NCBI RefSeq assembly: GCF_947286155.1
Contig: NZ_CAMYPD010000001.1
Span: 1 to 64,000 of the forward strand
Direction: 5' to 3'
Length of the DNA stretch: 64,000 bases
Origin: an uncultured Tessaracoccus sp.
Lineage (GTDB): Bacteria > Actinomycetota > Actinomycetes > Propionibacteriales > Propionibacteriaceae
Part shown: piece after piece, positions 22,925-31,948 of the stretch
Numbering within the stretch: position 1 is the stretch's first letter
Layout: each line of letters opens with the position of its first letter
The notes under the pieces: model-generated
Database searches by the model: none
Told to the model about the DNA's origin: nothing
The model's input: only the letters and a program-made list of their open reading frames with translations
Made by a program: the position numbers and the translations under genes

Positions 22925-24697
22925 ATGACCACCATCTTCAACGATCCCGCACAGTTCTCCGAAGAATCCCTGAAGGGGTACGTGAAGCTGTATTCCGATC
23001 GCTTGCGAGCAGTGACTGGAGGGGTGGTGCAACGGGCGTCGGGCCCGAAAGTTGCCGTCATCCTGGGCGGCGGCTCGGGGCACTATCCGGCGTTCGCCGG
23101 GTTAGTGGGCCCAGGATTTGGGGCGGGCGCCGTCGTCGGGAATCTCTTCACTTCGCCGTCGGCCGCCCATGCATACTCCGTCGGTAAGGCCGCAAACCAG
23201 GGTGCGGGAGTGATCTTCACCTACGGCAATTACGCCGGCGACGTGATGAACTTCGGGCTCGCGGGTAGCAGGCTCGAGTCTCAGGGCGTTCCCGCCCGAC
23301 AGGTGATTGTGACTGACGACATCGCCAGTGCGCCGGCGGATCGTATGAGTGATCGTCGCGGTATTGCTGGTGATTTCTTCGTGTTCAAGATTATGGGCGC
23401 CGCAGCAGAGCGGGGAGCGTCGCTGGATGAGGTGGTCAGAGTTGGAGAGTTGGCCAACCGCAACACGTTCTCGCTGGGGCTTGCCTTCTCAGGATGCACC
23501 TTCCCTGGGGCATCGGAACCACACTTCACGGTGCCCGACGGCAAGATGGGCCTTGGCCTCGGGATTCACGGTGAGCCGGGGCTTCGTGACATCGACTGGG
23601 TTCCAGCGACGGAACTTGGCGAGCTTCTGGTTGACGAGCTGTTGAAGGAACGCCCGGCGGGAAGCTCTGGGCGTGTCGCCGTGATGCTCAATGGGCTGGG
23701 TTCCACGAAATACGAAGAGCTCTTTCTGTTGTGGGACATCGTCTCGCGAAGGCTGGAGGCCAACGACCTCGAGATCGTTCTTCCCGAAGTGGGGGAGCTC
23801 GTGACGAGCCTCGATATGGGCGGAGTTTCGCTGACCCTTGGATGGCTCGACGACGAGTTGGAAGAGCTGTGGCGTGCGCCGGCCTCCACGCCAGCATGGA
23901 GCAGAGGCAGCGTTGAATGGGCATCCGGCGCTGAGGCCACTGACGATGAAGAGCAGTTAGACGCATCGGAAGAGGTCATTGGTTCTCCCAGCTCTCAGCA
24001 ATCGGCGAGGGCCATCGTCGACGGTCTTGACGAGGCGAATCGAGCGATTCGGGACTGCGAGGAGGCCTTGGGCAGGATTGACGCCGTCGCCGCTGATGGC
24101 GATCACGGCCGTGGCATGGTTCGAGGTCTGCACGCTGCTACGAGCGCGGCTCGTGGCGCACTGCAGCAAGGTTGGGGAGCGAACACCGTGCTTCGTAAGG
24201 CAGGCGACGCCTGGGCTGAAGAGGCAGGTGGCACTTCCGGCGTGCTGTGGGGAGCGGGACTCGACGCCTGGGCAGGCGCCTTCACGGATACTGCCGAGGC
24301 GAGCCCCGAGCAGGTAATCCAAGGGGCCAAGGCCTTCAGCGAATCCATCCAGCACCTTGGGGGAGCGGCCCTCGGGGATAAGACCATGGTGGATGCCATC
24401 ATTCCCTTCGTCAGCGAGCTGCGCAGGGCCGCAGATGACGGTAATGCCTTGGCGACGGCCTGGGCATTAGCCGCCACCGAGGCGTTGCGCGCGGCTGAGG
24501 CAACGGCCCCGCTGACTCCCCTCAAGGGCAGAGCCAGGCCGCTTGCCGAGCGTAGTACCGGACACCCGGATCCCGGTGCCTTGTCCTTTGCGCTCATCGT
24601 CGAAGCCATCGGGCGAACGATCTTCGACATCGAAGTGAACGCTGCCGAGGCTTCGATTCATGCAGCCGTAGGCGCGCTGCCGCACCAGGCGTCGTAA
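22925..24697 (+). CDS. DAK1-DAK2 fused ketose kinase (dihydroxyacetone or erythrulose kinase), 590 aa
   Basis: It phosphorylates a short ketose with ATP. Residues 1-330 are the DhaK (DAK1) domain: GGGSGHYPAFAGLVG, and GIHGEPG near residue 215, whose His forms the hemiaminal with substrate. After an acidic linker (about 335-365), residues 370-590 are the DhaL (DAK2) ATP-binding domain: DAVAADGDHGRGMVRGL with the Mg-binding aspartates and AGGTSGVLWGAGL. The domain fusion indicates ATP rather than PTS phosphate as donor. The Tyr after GSGH, instead of the Glu found in classical DhaK, may indicate a tetrulose substrate. Its stop lies 3 nt from the convergent SURF1 stop. Confidence 0.88.
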   Translation: MTTIFNDPAQFSEESLKGYVKLYSDRLRAVTGGVVQRASGPKVAVILGGGSGHYPAFAGLVGPGFGAGAVVGNLFTSPSAAHAYSVGKAANQGAGVIFTYGNYAGDVMNFGLAGSRLESQGVPARQVIVTDDIASAPADRMSDRRGIAGDFFVFKIMGAAAERGASLDEVVRVGELANRNTFSLGLAFSGCTFPGASEPHFTVPDGKMGLGLGIHGEPGLRDIDWVPATELGELLVDELLKERPAGSSGRVAVMLNGLGSTKYEELFLLWDIVSRRLEANDLEIVLPEVGELVTSLDMGGVSLTLGWLDDELEELWRAPASTPAWSRGSVEWASGAEATDDEEQLDASEEVIGSPSSQQSARAIVDGLDEANRAIRDCEEALGRIDAVAADGDHGRGMVRGLHAATSAARGALQQGWGANTVLRKAGDAWAEEAGGTSGVLWGAGLDAWAGAFTDTAEASPEQVIQGAKAFSESIQHLGGAALGDKTMVDAIIPFVSELRRAADDGNALATAWALAATEALRAAEATAPLTPLKGRARPLAERSTGHPDPGALSFALIVEAIGRTIFDIEVNAAEASIHAAVGALPHQAS

Positions 24698-24700
24698 AGG

Positions 24701-25405
24701 TCAGTCCTTCTTTGCCTTGGCACCCGCCTGGCTGCGTGCGAGGCGTTTGCGCTCCTCAACCTGGAATTGCCGGCTTAAGAACACGCCGAACGCGATGGAT
24801 GCGACGGCAAACACCCACCACTGCAACGCGTACCCCTTGTGCATGGCGGTGCCCTTCTGGTCGGGCAGTTGCACGCGCGCGGGAGCAAGCCCCTGCTGAG
24901 CGGAGGCCTGCTCGTCGAGCGTGACGTAGCCCGAAATCAGCGGACCAGGCCAAGTTTGTGCCAGGGTCTGCAGTCGGACGGAGCCGTTTGGACGTTCGGC
25001 CGCACTGTCGCTCGCCAGAAACACACCTCGGATGTGCTGTGGGCCCTCCGGTGGGGGAGCCGGCCGCTCACCTGGCCCCACACCTCCACGCACGACCGCC
25101 AGCACACGCCCGTCGTCGAGCTGCAACGCGGTGACGACGCGGGCCTCCGTCGTGCCCACCACCTGTTCCGCATCCGGCAGATAGCTTCCCGACGCGGTGA
25201 CCGTGCGCCCGTAGATATCGTCGACGGAGCCGTCCTCGTGTACCGCCGGTGCAAGTTCGACGGGTGCCTGGGCAGCACGGTCTGCCGCGATCTGTTCGAC
25301 GGACAACTGGAAGCGGTGCATTTGCCACAGCCCAAGGACGACCATCACGATGGCCACCAGCACACTCACCGTGATGGCCGTCGCCTGCTTCGCGCGCAGG
25401 GTCAT
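24701..25405 (-). CDS. SURF1-family protein, 234 aa
   Basis: The topology is that of SURF1/Shy1: an N-terminal membrane helix (ITVSVLVAIVMVVLGLWQMHRF, the LGxWQ-type motif), an external domain (GRTVTASGSYLPDAEQVVG, VVRGGVGPG) and a C-terminal helix starting GYALQWWVFAVASIAFGVF. SURF1 proteins aid haem-copper cytochrome c oxidase assembly, so the organism probably has an aerobic aa3-type oxidase. The ATG overlaps the preceding ligase stop (ATGA). Confidence 0.88.
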   Translation of the reverse strand: MTLRAKQATAITVSVLVAIVMVVLGLWQMHRFQLSVEQIAADRAAQAPVELAPAVHEDGSVDDIYGRTVTASGSYLPDAEQVVGTTEARVVTALQLDDGRVLAVVRGGVGPGERPAPPPEGPQHIRGVFLASDSAAERPNGSVRLQTLAQTWPGPLISGYVTLDEQASAQQGLAPARVQLPDQKGTAMHKGYALQWWVFAVASIAFGVFLSRQFQVEERKRLARSQAGAKAKKD

Positions 25406-26331
25406 CTGGCTCGCTCCACGAGCGCGCAGAACACGTCGCCAATGGAGCGCCCCGCGGCTTCAAAGGCGAGGGGGGCCAGTGAAGTCTCCGTCATTCCAGG
25501 GGCGACATTGCCCTCAATGAACACGGGTTCCCCGTCGGGGCGCACGATCATGTCCATGCGCGACAGCTGCTCGAGCCCCAGTGCCTGATGCGCCACCACG
25601 GCAGCCTCGGCCACCCGGGCGGCCACGTCGTCGGGAAACTCTGGCGGGGTCACGAAGCGCGTCTGTCCGGCGGTGTACCTGGCCTCGTAGTCGTACATGC
25701 CCGATGCCGGGCGCACTTCGACGATGGGCAGCGCGACGGGGCCCGCGCCCTCGTCGACGATGGTAACGGCCACCTCGGTACCGTCGACGAATTCTTCGAT
25801 GACTACGGTGTTGCCGTAGGCGAAGGCGCCGACGAGCGCCGTCGGGAGCTCCTCGATCGATCCGACCATGGCGACCCCCAGCGCGGAGCCGGATGCCGCC
25901 GGCTTCACCACGAGGGGGAAACCCAGCCGCGCAGTCAGCGAATCCATGATGCGTTCAGCGCCGAGCTCTTTGAATACGTCTTGTGGCAGCGCTACCTGCT
26001 TGGGCGTCGCGACGCCGGCTGCGGCCACGATCGGTGTAGCGATAGCCTTGTCGAATGTTCGACGCGCGGCGCGCCCGTTCGAGCCGACGAACCGCACTCC
26101 GAGCGTTTCGAACACCTCCCGCAGTGCCCCATCCTCACCCAGGCCGCCGTGCAGCATTGGCACGACGACGGCGTCGGGGTGCTCGTCGAGGAGGGGCAAC
26201 AGGCGGGCGTCGACGTCGGCCTGCAACACGTCGTGTCCGGCAGCCCTGAGCTGTGCGGAGACACGTCGCCCCGAACGCAAAGAAATGTCGCGCTCGTGGG
26301 AGAGCCCCCCGGCAATGACGATCACGCTCAT
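25402..26331 (-). CDS. D-alanine-D-alanine ligase-like ATP-grasp enzyme, 309 aa
   Basis: It has the Ddl fold: N-terminal GGLSHERDISLRSG, PMLHGGLGEDGALREVFETLG, ATP-grasp PLVVKPAASGSALGVAMV, and the metal-binding end QLSRMDMIVRPDGEPVFIEGN. GLSHERDISLRSG replaces the usual G-S-EHEVS motif and the protein is shorter than typical Ddl (about 350 aa), so this may be a second Ddl or a related ligase rather than the main cell-wall enzyme. The start at ATG 26331 excludes a longer open frame overlapping the aminotransferase. It sits between the aminotransferase (14 nt) and SURF1. Confidence 0.8.
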   Translation of the reverse strand: MSVIVIAGGLSHERDISLRSGRRVSAQLRAAGHDVLQADVDARLLPLLDEHPDAVVVPMLHGGLGEDGALREVFETLGVRFVGSNGRAARRTFDKAIATPIVAAAGVATPKQVALPQDVFKELGAERIMDSLTARLGFPLVVKPAASGSALGVAMVGSIEELPTALVGAFAYGNTVVIEEFVDGTEVAVTIVDEGAGPVALPIVEVRPASGMYDYEARYTAGQTRFVTPPEFPDDVAARVAEAAVVAHQALGLEQLSRMDMIVRPDGEPVFIEGNVAPGMTETSLAPLAFEAAGRSIGDVFCALVERAR

Positions 26332-26345
26332 AGCAACACTCCTTG

Positions 26346-27647
26346 TCAGCTCAAATCTGGCATGGGTCCGAGGCCGTTGAATCGGTGGGGGTGCGTAGTG
26401 GTTGTGCCGAACACCTGCTGCATATCCACCTCGCTGCGAATCACCTTCGCAAGCCGACGTACCCCCTCGCGGATGCGTTCTGCCGTGGGGAAGCAGTACG
26501 ACAACCGAATGTTGTTGGTGCCCTGGCCGTCGACGTAGAAGGCGGCGCCGGGTACGTATGCGACGCGCGCGTTGACGCCACGGGGTAGCATGGCCTGCGC
26601 GTCGATGCCATCGGGCAGGGTGAGCCACACGAAGAAGCCGCCCTTGGGTTCGGTCCACGTGACACCATCGGGCATCTGGCGGGCGAGCTCTTCGAGCATC
26701 GCGTCGCGGCGCCCGCGGTACATGTCTCGGTACGACACGATCTGCTGCCGCCAGGGGTAGTGCTCGAGGTAGTCGGCGATCGCGAACTGCGAGAACACCG
26801 GCGGACACAGCGTCGCCGACTCCTGCGCCAGGGTGAGCTTCTCGCGCACAGCGTGCGGGGCGAGCACCCAACCAACCCGAAATCCGGGGGCGAAGATCTT
26901 CGAAAACGAGCCGAGGTAGATCACCTCGGGGTCCATGGACCGCATCGCTGGCAGCGGCTCTGATTCCAGCGTGAGCAGGCCATATGGGTTATCTTCGACG
27001 ACCATCACTTGCTCGGCGCTGCACACGTCGAGGATCTCCCGACGACGCTCCACCGGCTGCAGCAAACCCGAAGGGTTGTTGAAGTTTGGAATGGTGTAGA
27101 GGAACTTCACGTTCTTCCTCGCGCTGCGCACGCGACGGATCGTCTCCCGCAGCGCGGCCGCGTCGATGCCGTCGCCGTCGGACGGCACGTGCACCACTTC
27201 CGCCTGGTAGGAGTGGAAGGTGCCGAGGGCGCCCACATAGCTCGGCGACTCGGCGAGAACTACGTCGCCGGGGTCGCAGAACACGCGCGTCACGAGGTCG
27301 AGACCCTGCTGGGAACCCGCCGTGACGACGACATCGTCGGGGTGCGCTTCGATGGACTCGAGCGCCATGACGTCGCAGATGCGCTCGCGAATCTCGGGCT
27401 CACCTTGACCGGAACCATACTGCATCACCTGCGCACCGCGCTCGCGGATCAGTCGAGCGACGTTGCCGGCGATGGCGTCGAGGCCCAGATCCTTGATGTT
27501 CGGCATGCCACCGGCCAGCGAGACGATCTCGGGGCGATTCGCGACGGCGAACAGCGCCCGCACAGCAGACACCCGCATCCCTTGCGTGCGCACGGCGTAG
27601 TTGTCGACGAACCTGTCGAGCCGGGTCTCATGTCTGGGGGTGCTCAC
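26346..27647 (-). CDS. PLP-dependent aminotransferase of the 2-aminoadipate/aromatic class I family, 433 aa
   Basis: It is a fold type I aminotransferase of the MocR-like/LysN group without the DNA-binding domain. VSLAGGMPNIKDLG, YGSGQGEPEIRERI, TAGSQQGLDLVTRVF, NPSGLLQPVERRREIL and the PLP lysine in GSFSKIFAPGFRVGW are all present. Substrates in this group are branched, aromatic or 2-aminoadipate amino acids; the specific one cannot be read. The start is GTG at 27647. It leads the aminotransferase-ligase-SURF1 operon. Confidence 0.88.
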   Translation of the reverse strand: MSTPRHETRLDRFVDNYAVRTQGMRVSAVRALFAVANRPEIVSLAGGMPNIKDLGLDAIAGNVARLIRERGAQVMQYGSGQGEPEIRERICDVMALESIEAHPDDVVVTAGSQQGLDLVTRVFCDPGDVVLAESPSYVGALGTFHSYQAEVVHVPSDGDGIDAAALRETIRRVRSARKNVKFLYTIPNFNNPSGLLQPVERRREILDVCSAEQVMVVEDNPYGLLTLESEPLPAMRSMDPEVIYLGSFSKIFAPGFRVGWVLAPHAVREKLTLAQESATLCPPVFSQFAIADYLEHYPWRQQIVSYRDMYRGRRDAMLEELARQMPDGVTWTEPKGGFFVWLTLPDGIDAQAMLPRGVNARVAYVPGAAFYVDGQGTNNIRLSYCFPTAERIREGVRRLAKVIRSEVDMQQVFGTTTTHPHRFNGLGPMPDLS

Positions 27648-27711
27648 CCCGAGCAGTCTACGCCGTGCAGCACCGAACTGGGCCGGAATGCCCAGCTATT
27701 CCACACACTGG

Positions 27712-28359
27712 TCAGCGAGGAATCTGCGCGAGCAACGCCCGCAACGTCTCGGGTGGAAGCTCGGTGGTGGCGACGATGAGCTGCCCCGTCGTCGGCAACC
27801 CCTCAGCGCTCACCAGACGCCCGCAGGCAGCGAACGTGGTGTCCGTCGAACGCCCGCACATCTCCGCCGCACCCGAGCCGCCAGATGAGTGGGGTGACGA
27901 AGAGCCACCGTCGGATGCATGGGGCGACGAGGGGGCACCGTCGCCCACCCCTTGCAGATCGGTGACACCGGCGTCGGTCATGAACTTCTCGACATCATCG
28001 ACGGGCCTGGTGAGCACGACGATGAACTGGTTCGAGCCGTCGGTGTACTCACCGCGCAGAATCTGTTGCGACATGTCCGGCGCCGTCGACGGCTCGCCCG
28101 CCTTCGACAGCGTGTAGCCTTCGAGCTGTTGGGGCAGCGTCAACGCAGCTGGCGGCGGTGTGGCGCTAGGCGTGGGCGCGGTAGACGCGCCGAGATCGCG
28201 GCCGAGCAAGTAGGAGCCGCCGATGAGCGCCACCGCCACCAGCACGGCGGCGATGGTGAACAGGGTCGGAATCGGAGGCTTCGGCTGCTTGGCCTTGCGC
28301 TCTGGTTGCTCGCCCTCGACGGCTTGCGCGTTGCTCACTACGTTCTTCTCGTCAGCCAC
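27712..28359 (-). CDS. single-pass membrane protein with external domain, hypothetical, 215 aa
   Basis: The polar N-terminus (about 30 residues) is followed by one membrane helix (TLFTIAAVLVAVALIGGSYLL), then an extracytoplasmic region with a Pro/Thr/Ala-rich stalk and an alpha/beta domain (LEGYTLSKAGEPS, QFIVVLTRPVDDVEKFMTDAG). A low-complexity Gly/Ser/His stretch lies near residue 150. Two cysteines in the distal part could form a disulfide. The GTG at 28359 follows the trxA stop by 1 nt. Function unknown. Confidence 0.65.
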   Translation of the reverse strand: MADEKNVVSNAQAVEGEQPERKAKQPKPPIPTLFTIAAVLVAVALIGGSYLLGRDLGASTAPTPSATPPPAALTLPQQLEGYTLSKAGEPSTAPDMSQQILRGEYTDGSNQFIVVLTRPVDDVEKFMTDAGVTDLQGVGDGAPSSPHASDGGSSSPHSSGGSGAAEMCGRSTDTTFAACGRLVSAEGLPTTGQLIVATTELPPETLRALLAQIPR

Positions 28360-28360
28360 G

Positions 28361-28678
28361 TCAGCGCAGCTCGTCGATGACCTTCTGCAGCGCCTTCTTC
28401 GTCTTGCCGCCCGTGAGCGACTTCTCGACGCTGCCACCTTGGAAGAACTGGAGCGTGGGCAGGCTCATCACACCCTGCTGGGCGGCGAGGCCGGGCTCCG
28501 CGTTGGTATCGACCTTGACGAATTTCACGTCGGCGTATTCCCCGTCGAGCTCTTCGAGGATGGGTGCAATCTGTTTGCAGGGCGCGCACCAGTCGGCCCA
28601 GTAGTCAACGACGACGAGCCCTTCGTGGTTGAGCACCTCGTCGGCGAATGTGGTCTCAGTAACGGCAGTGATAGCCAT
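28361..28678 (-). CDS. trxA: thioredoxin, 105 aa
   Basis: The active site WCAPCK (Cys31, Cys34) and the cis-proline region MSLPTLQFF are standard for thioredoxin, the general dithiol reductant. The ATG at 28678 with GGAG upstream is chosen over an upstream ATG at 28690. It is downstream of trxB in the same operon. Confidence 0.95.
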   Translation of the reverse strand: MAITAVTETTFADEVLNHEGLVVVDYWADWCAPCKQIAPILEELDGEYADVKFVKVDTNAEPGLAAQQGVMSLPTLQFFQGGSVEKSLTGGKTKKALQKVIDELR

Positions 28679-28699
28679 GCGTGTCTCCAATCAGTCGAG

Positions 28700-29635
28700 T
28701 CAGTTGCCCAAGGAAGCGAGGAATTTTTCGGCGTCGAGCGCGGCCTTGCAACCGCTGCCGGCGGCGGTGATGGCCTGGCGGTAGCGGTGGTCGACGAGGT
28801 CGCCACACGCGAACACGCCAGGAACGTTGGTGATGGAGGTGGCGCCGTCGACGAGCACGTAGCCTTCGGCGTCGAGCTCCACCTGGCCCTGCACGAGTGC
28901 GGAGCGCGGGTCATGCCCAATCGCGACGAACACGCCGCCCACCTCAAGCTCGCGCGTCTCGCCCGTGACCGTGTCGGTGAGGATGAGCGCCTCGACGGAA
29001 TTCTCACCCTTGATGCCGGTGACCTGCGAGTTCCAAGCGAACTCGATCTTCGGGTCGTTCATCGCGCGCTCGGCCATGATGTGCGACGCGCGCAGCTCGT
29101 CGCGACGGTGCACCACCGTGACCTTCGAACCGAAGCGTGACAGGAACGTCGCCTCCTCCATCGCGGAGTCGCCTCCGCCAATCACGGCGATGGGCTTGTC
29201 GCGGAAGAAGGCGCCGTCGCAGGTGGCGCACCAGCTCACGCCACGTCCGGAGAGGCGGTCTTCGTCGGGGAGCCCGAGGCGACGGTAGCCAGAGCCCATC
29301 GCGAGAATCACCGCACGCGCGCGGTACTCGGTGCCGTCGGAATCCTTCACCACCTTGATGTCGCCGGTGAGCTCGACGGCCTCGACGTCGTCGGTGATGA
29401 TCTCGGCGCCGAAGCGCTCGGCCTGTGCGCGCATCTGCAGCATGAGGTCAGGGCCCTGGATGCCCTCGGGGAAGCCTGGGAAATTCTCCACATCGGTGGT
29501 GTTCATGAGCGCGCCACCGGAATCCAACGCGCCCTCAAACACCAGCGGCGCGAGGTTGGCGCGGGCAGCGTAGATCGCTGCGGTGTACCCGGCAGGGCCG
29601 GACCCGATGATGATGATCTCGCGAACGTCGGACAT
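28700..29635 (-). CDS. trxB: thioredoxin reductase, 311 aa
   Basis: It transfers electrons from NADPH via FAD to thioredoxin. FAD loop IIIIGSGPAGYTAAIYAAR, redox pair CATCD (Cys136, Cys139), NADPH loop IAVIGGGDSAMEEATFL, and the C-terminal FAD motif VFACGDLVDHRYRQAITAAG are present. The start MSDVREI at 29635 follows AAGGAG with good spacing. It heads a trxB-trxA-hypothetical operon. Confidence 0.96.
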   Translation of the reverse strand: MSDVREIIIIGSGPAGYTAAIYAARANLAPLVFEGALDSGGALMNTTDVENFPGFPEGIQGPDLMLQMRAQAERFGAEIITDDVEAVELTGDIKVVKDSDGTEYRARAVILAMGSGYRRLGLPDEDRLSGRGVSWCATCDGAFFRDKPIAVIGGGDSAMEEATFLSRFGSKVTVVHRRDELRASHIMAERAMNDPKIEFAWNSQVTGIKGENSVEALILTDTVTGETRELEVGGVFVAIGHDPRSALVQGQVELDAEGYVLVDGATSITNVPGVFACGDLVDHRYRQAITAAGSGCKAALDAEKFLASLGN

Positions 29636-29733
29636 GCATCTCCTTGCGGCAAATCGTGCTAGCCCCACCATCCTAGACGCTTGCCAAGAGGTCCACGTCT
29701 CGAGTGCCCCCACCGTCGGTAGGCTGTATTGCT

Positions 29734-30072
29734 ATGAGCGAAATTGGCCGCGACGATATCGAGGCGGCGCTGGAGGTCCGCAAGGAACGCGGTGCCGAGA
29801 TCGAGCCCGCGCTGGTGGACGCGATGGCGCACAAAGTTGAGGCGACGGTGCGCCGGCGGTTCGAAGCCGAGGCTGCCGAGCGTCGACGTAGCGCGATTGC
29901 TGAGCAGTCGAGCAGGGGAGGGCGCATCGCCGTCGCCGTGGTGTCGCTCGTCATGGCCGTCCCCCTCACGGCCATCGTCCTGGATGCCGGGCTCCTCGCG
30001 CTCGCCGTCGTGTGGACGGGCATCGCGCTAGTCAACATCGCCCTCGGAATGCGGCGCCCGCCGAAGAAGTAG
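29734..30072 (+). CDS. small two-helix membrane protein, hypothetical, 112 aa
   Basis: A charged N-terminal helix (about residues 1-60, rich in Glu/Arg/Ala) precedes two adjoining membrane helices (IAVAVVSLVMAVPLTAIVL; LLALAVVWTGIALVNIAL) and a basic end (GMRRPPKK). It is divergent from trxB. It resembles small actinobacterial membrane proteins with no assigned function. Confidence 0.6.
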   Translation: MSEIGRDDIEAALEVRKERGAEIEPALVDAMAHKVEATVRRRFEAEAAERRRSAIAEQSSRGGRIAVAVVSLVMAVPLTAIVLDAGLLALAVVWTGIALVNIALGMRRPPKK

Positions 30073-30108
30073 GGGATCGATCTTGGCGCTCAGCTGATGC
30101 CGGGGCCG

Positions 30109-30825
30109 TCAATGCTCCGACGGTGTGGCTGGCGACGTGGGCTCCTCGGGCGAGCGACCGGTGGTGCGGTCGCGCAGATTGCGCAGGGCACGTCGGATGG
30201 CTCGCCGGTTGTCGAAGTAGCTTTCGTCATAGTGGAATATGGGCAGGTTGATCCGGAAGCGGATCGCAAGGACGCGCAGTACGAATCCGACGGCCAGCGT
30301 GATACCGACGGCCCAGCTCGTTGATGCTCCAGCGGTCAAGAGCCCGACGTAGCCGAGTCCGCAGACGGCCGAGATCGAGCCGTAGAGCTCCTGCTGGAAG
30401 ACTAGGGGGATGCGGTCGCAGAGCAGGTCGCGCATGATGCCGCCGGAAACGCCGGTGAGCACCGCGGCCATGACCGCGATGACGACGCCGAAGCCCATGT
30501 CGAGCGCAGCTTGGGCGCCAAGGATGGAGAAGACGACCAGCCCGAGGGCGTCGAGCAGCAGGAACCACTGTCGAAAGTACTTCATGAGGTGGGAGATCGA
30601 CATCGCCACCACCGAGGCGCCGACGACCAGAAGGAGGTAGAGCGGCTCCCGGATCCAGATGAGGGGGTGGTTGTCGAGCAACACGTCGCGGATGGTGCCA
30701 CCGCCGAGCGCCGTCACGAAGCCGACCATAATCACGCCGAACAGATCCATGCGGGCCTTGCCCGCCGCGAGTGCGCCGGTCATGGCTTCCGCAGTGATGC
30801 CGACGATCCACAACCAAGTGAGCAT
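30109..30825 (-). CDS. TRIC-type (UPF0126) cation channel protein, 238 aa
   Basis: It has about seven membrane helices in two repeated halves, each with the glycine-rich kink motif (ALGGGTIRDVLLDN and TGVSGGIMRDLLCDR). Prokaryotic TRIC homologues form trimeric potassium-permeable channels; the bacterial family was earlier called UPF0126/YadS. The ATG at 30825 is preceded by GGGAG; longer in-frame starts have no homology. The C-terminal tail of about 35 residues is basic and polar. Confidence 0.88.
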   Translation of the reverse strand: MLTWLWIVGITAEAMTGALAAGKARMDLFGVIMVGFVTALGGGTIRDVLLDNHPLIWIREPLYLLLVVGASVVAMSISHLMKYFRQWFLLLDALGLVVFSILGAQAALDMGFGVVIAVMAAVLTGVSGGIMRDLLCDRIPLVFQQELYGSISAVCGLGYVGLLTAGASTSWAVGITLAVGFVLRVLAIRFRINLPIFHYDESYFDNRRAIRRALRNLRDRTTGRSPEEPTSPATPSEH

Positions 30826-30896
30826 GCCGTCTCCCTTCAGAGCTGGACTCCAAGGTAGCCGGTGCTGGCGGTGTTGGGTGTCGTCGGTGATGGGAG

Positions 30897-31817
30897 TTAG
30901 GCGAACACCTCGTCGACGGCGGACTCCGGCACGTCTTCGAGACGCTGCCAGCGCCACTGCGGGCGGTTGTCTTTGTCGACGAGTAGCGCGCGCACGCCCT
31001 CGGCGAAGTCGATGGGAATCATGCGTTCGGCCAGGCGCAGATCTTGGCCGAATACCTCGGATAACCGCAGGTTGGTGGCACCACGCAGGCCGCGCAGCGC
31101 GACGTGCACCGCGAACGGGCTGTGCGCGCGGATGTCGGTAGCGGCAGCGTTCGCATCCGGGTGTTCATGCTCTTCGAGGCGACGCACGATCTCGACGGCG
31201 TCGTCGCCCTGGTAGCACTCCTCAATCCATTCAGCCTCGGGTGAGAATAGCGGAGCGGGGAGTTCGCCGTCGCGGGAATCGTCGGCGATGTTGAGACGCA
31301 GCGCGTCGCCGCCGGTGAAGGTGCGGCTGGTGAGCGCGAGGTGTGTGCCGACCGCGCCGGCGCGCGAGAGCTGGTACATGATGGCGCAGTCGGGGAAGAA
31401 ACCGATCTTCGTTTCGGGCATGGCCAGCGTGGAGGATTGCCCGACGATGCGCCTCGCGGCATGTCCGGTGAGGCCCAGCCCACCGCCCATGGTGATGCCG
31501 TGCATCTGCGCGGTGACGGGCGCGGGGGAGGTGGCGAGCATCATGTCGACGGCGTACTCGAGTTCGAGGAATTGCAGCCAGGGGCCATCGTCGAGAAGGT
31601 TCTGGCGCAGTTCGCGCACGTCGGCGCCCGCGCAGAACCCGCGCTCGCCTTCTCCTCGCAGCTCGATGGCGGTGATGGTCTTCTTGTGTAGCCAGCGTTG
31701 CAGTGTCTCGTAGACGGCTTCGAGCATCTCGAGATTGAGCGCGTTGATGGCGCGTGGGCGACACAACGTGAGGTGGCCGACGCCGTCGATGATGTCGCTG
31801 CGAATGAGTTCCGTCAT
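30897..31817 (-). CDS. crotonase-fold enzyme, 3-hydroxyisobutyryl-CoA hydrolase-like, 306 aa
   Basis: The crotonase core is present: LCRPRAINALNLEML, GERGFCAGADVREL, ITMGGGLGLTGHAARRI, and MPETKIGFFPDCAIMYQLSR. The Glu in MPETKIGFFPD and the extended C-terminal half match HIBCH (valine degradation) better than plain enoyl-CoA hydratase, although at 306 aa it is shorter than most HIBCH. The start MTELIRSD at 31817 has only a weak ribosome site. A 20-bp hairpin lies 36 nt upstream of the start. No other valine-pathway genes are adjacent. Confidence 0.75.
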   Translation of the reverse strand: MTELIRSDIIDGVGHLTLCRPRAINALNLEMLEAVYETLQRWLHKKTITAIELRGEGERGFCAGADVRELRQNLLDDGPWLQFLELEYAVDMMLATSPAPVTAQMHGITMGGGLGLTGHAARRIVGQSSTLAMPETKIGFFPDCAIMYQLSRAGAVGTHLALTSRTFTGGDALRLNIADDSRDGELPAPLFSPEAEWIEECYQGDDAVEIVRRLEEHEHPDANAAATDIRAHSPFAVHVALRGLRGATNLRLSEVFGQDLRLAERMIPIDFAEGVRALLVDKDNRPQWRWQRLEDVPESAVDEVFA

Positions 31818-31852
31818 GGGCCATGAGTGTACCGAGCGTACTTCGCTCTCGT

Positions 31853-31927
31853 GCGACTGAGCGCACACCAGATGCCGAAAACCGGCCCGCGAACCCCATA
31901 ATCGGCCTCTGGTGTGCGCTCAGTCGC
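31853..31927. repeat. 20-bp perfect inverted repeat between the 6C RNA candidate and the crotonase gene
   Basis: Arms 31853-31872 (gcgactgagcgcacaccaga) and 31908-31927 pair perfectly; after one mismatch five more pairs extend inward. It lies between the end of the RNA gene and the crotonase start, so it could isolate the two transcripts. Confidence 0.85.
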
Positions 31928-31948
31928 GCTGCGGGGAGGAAACATAAG

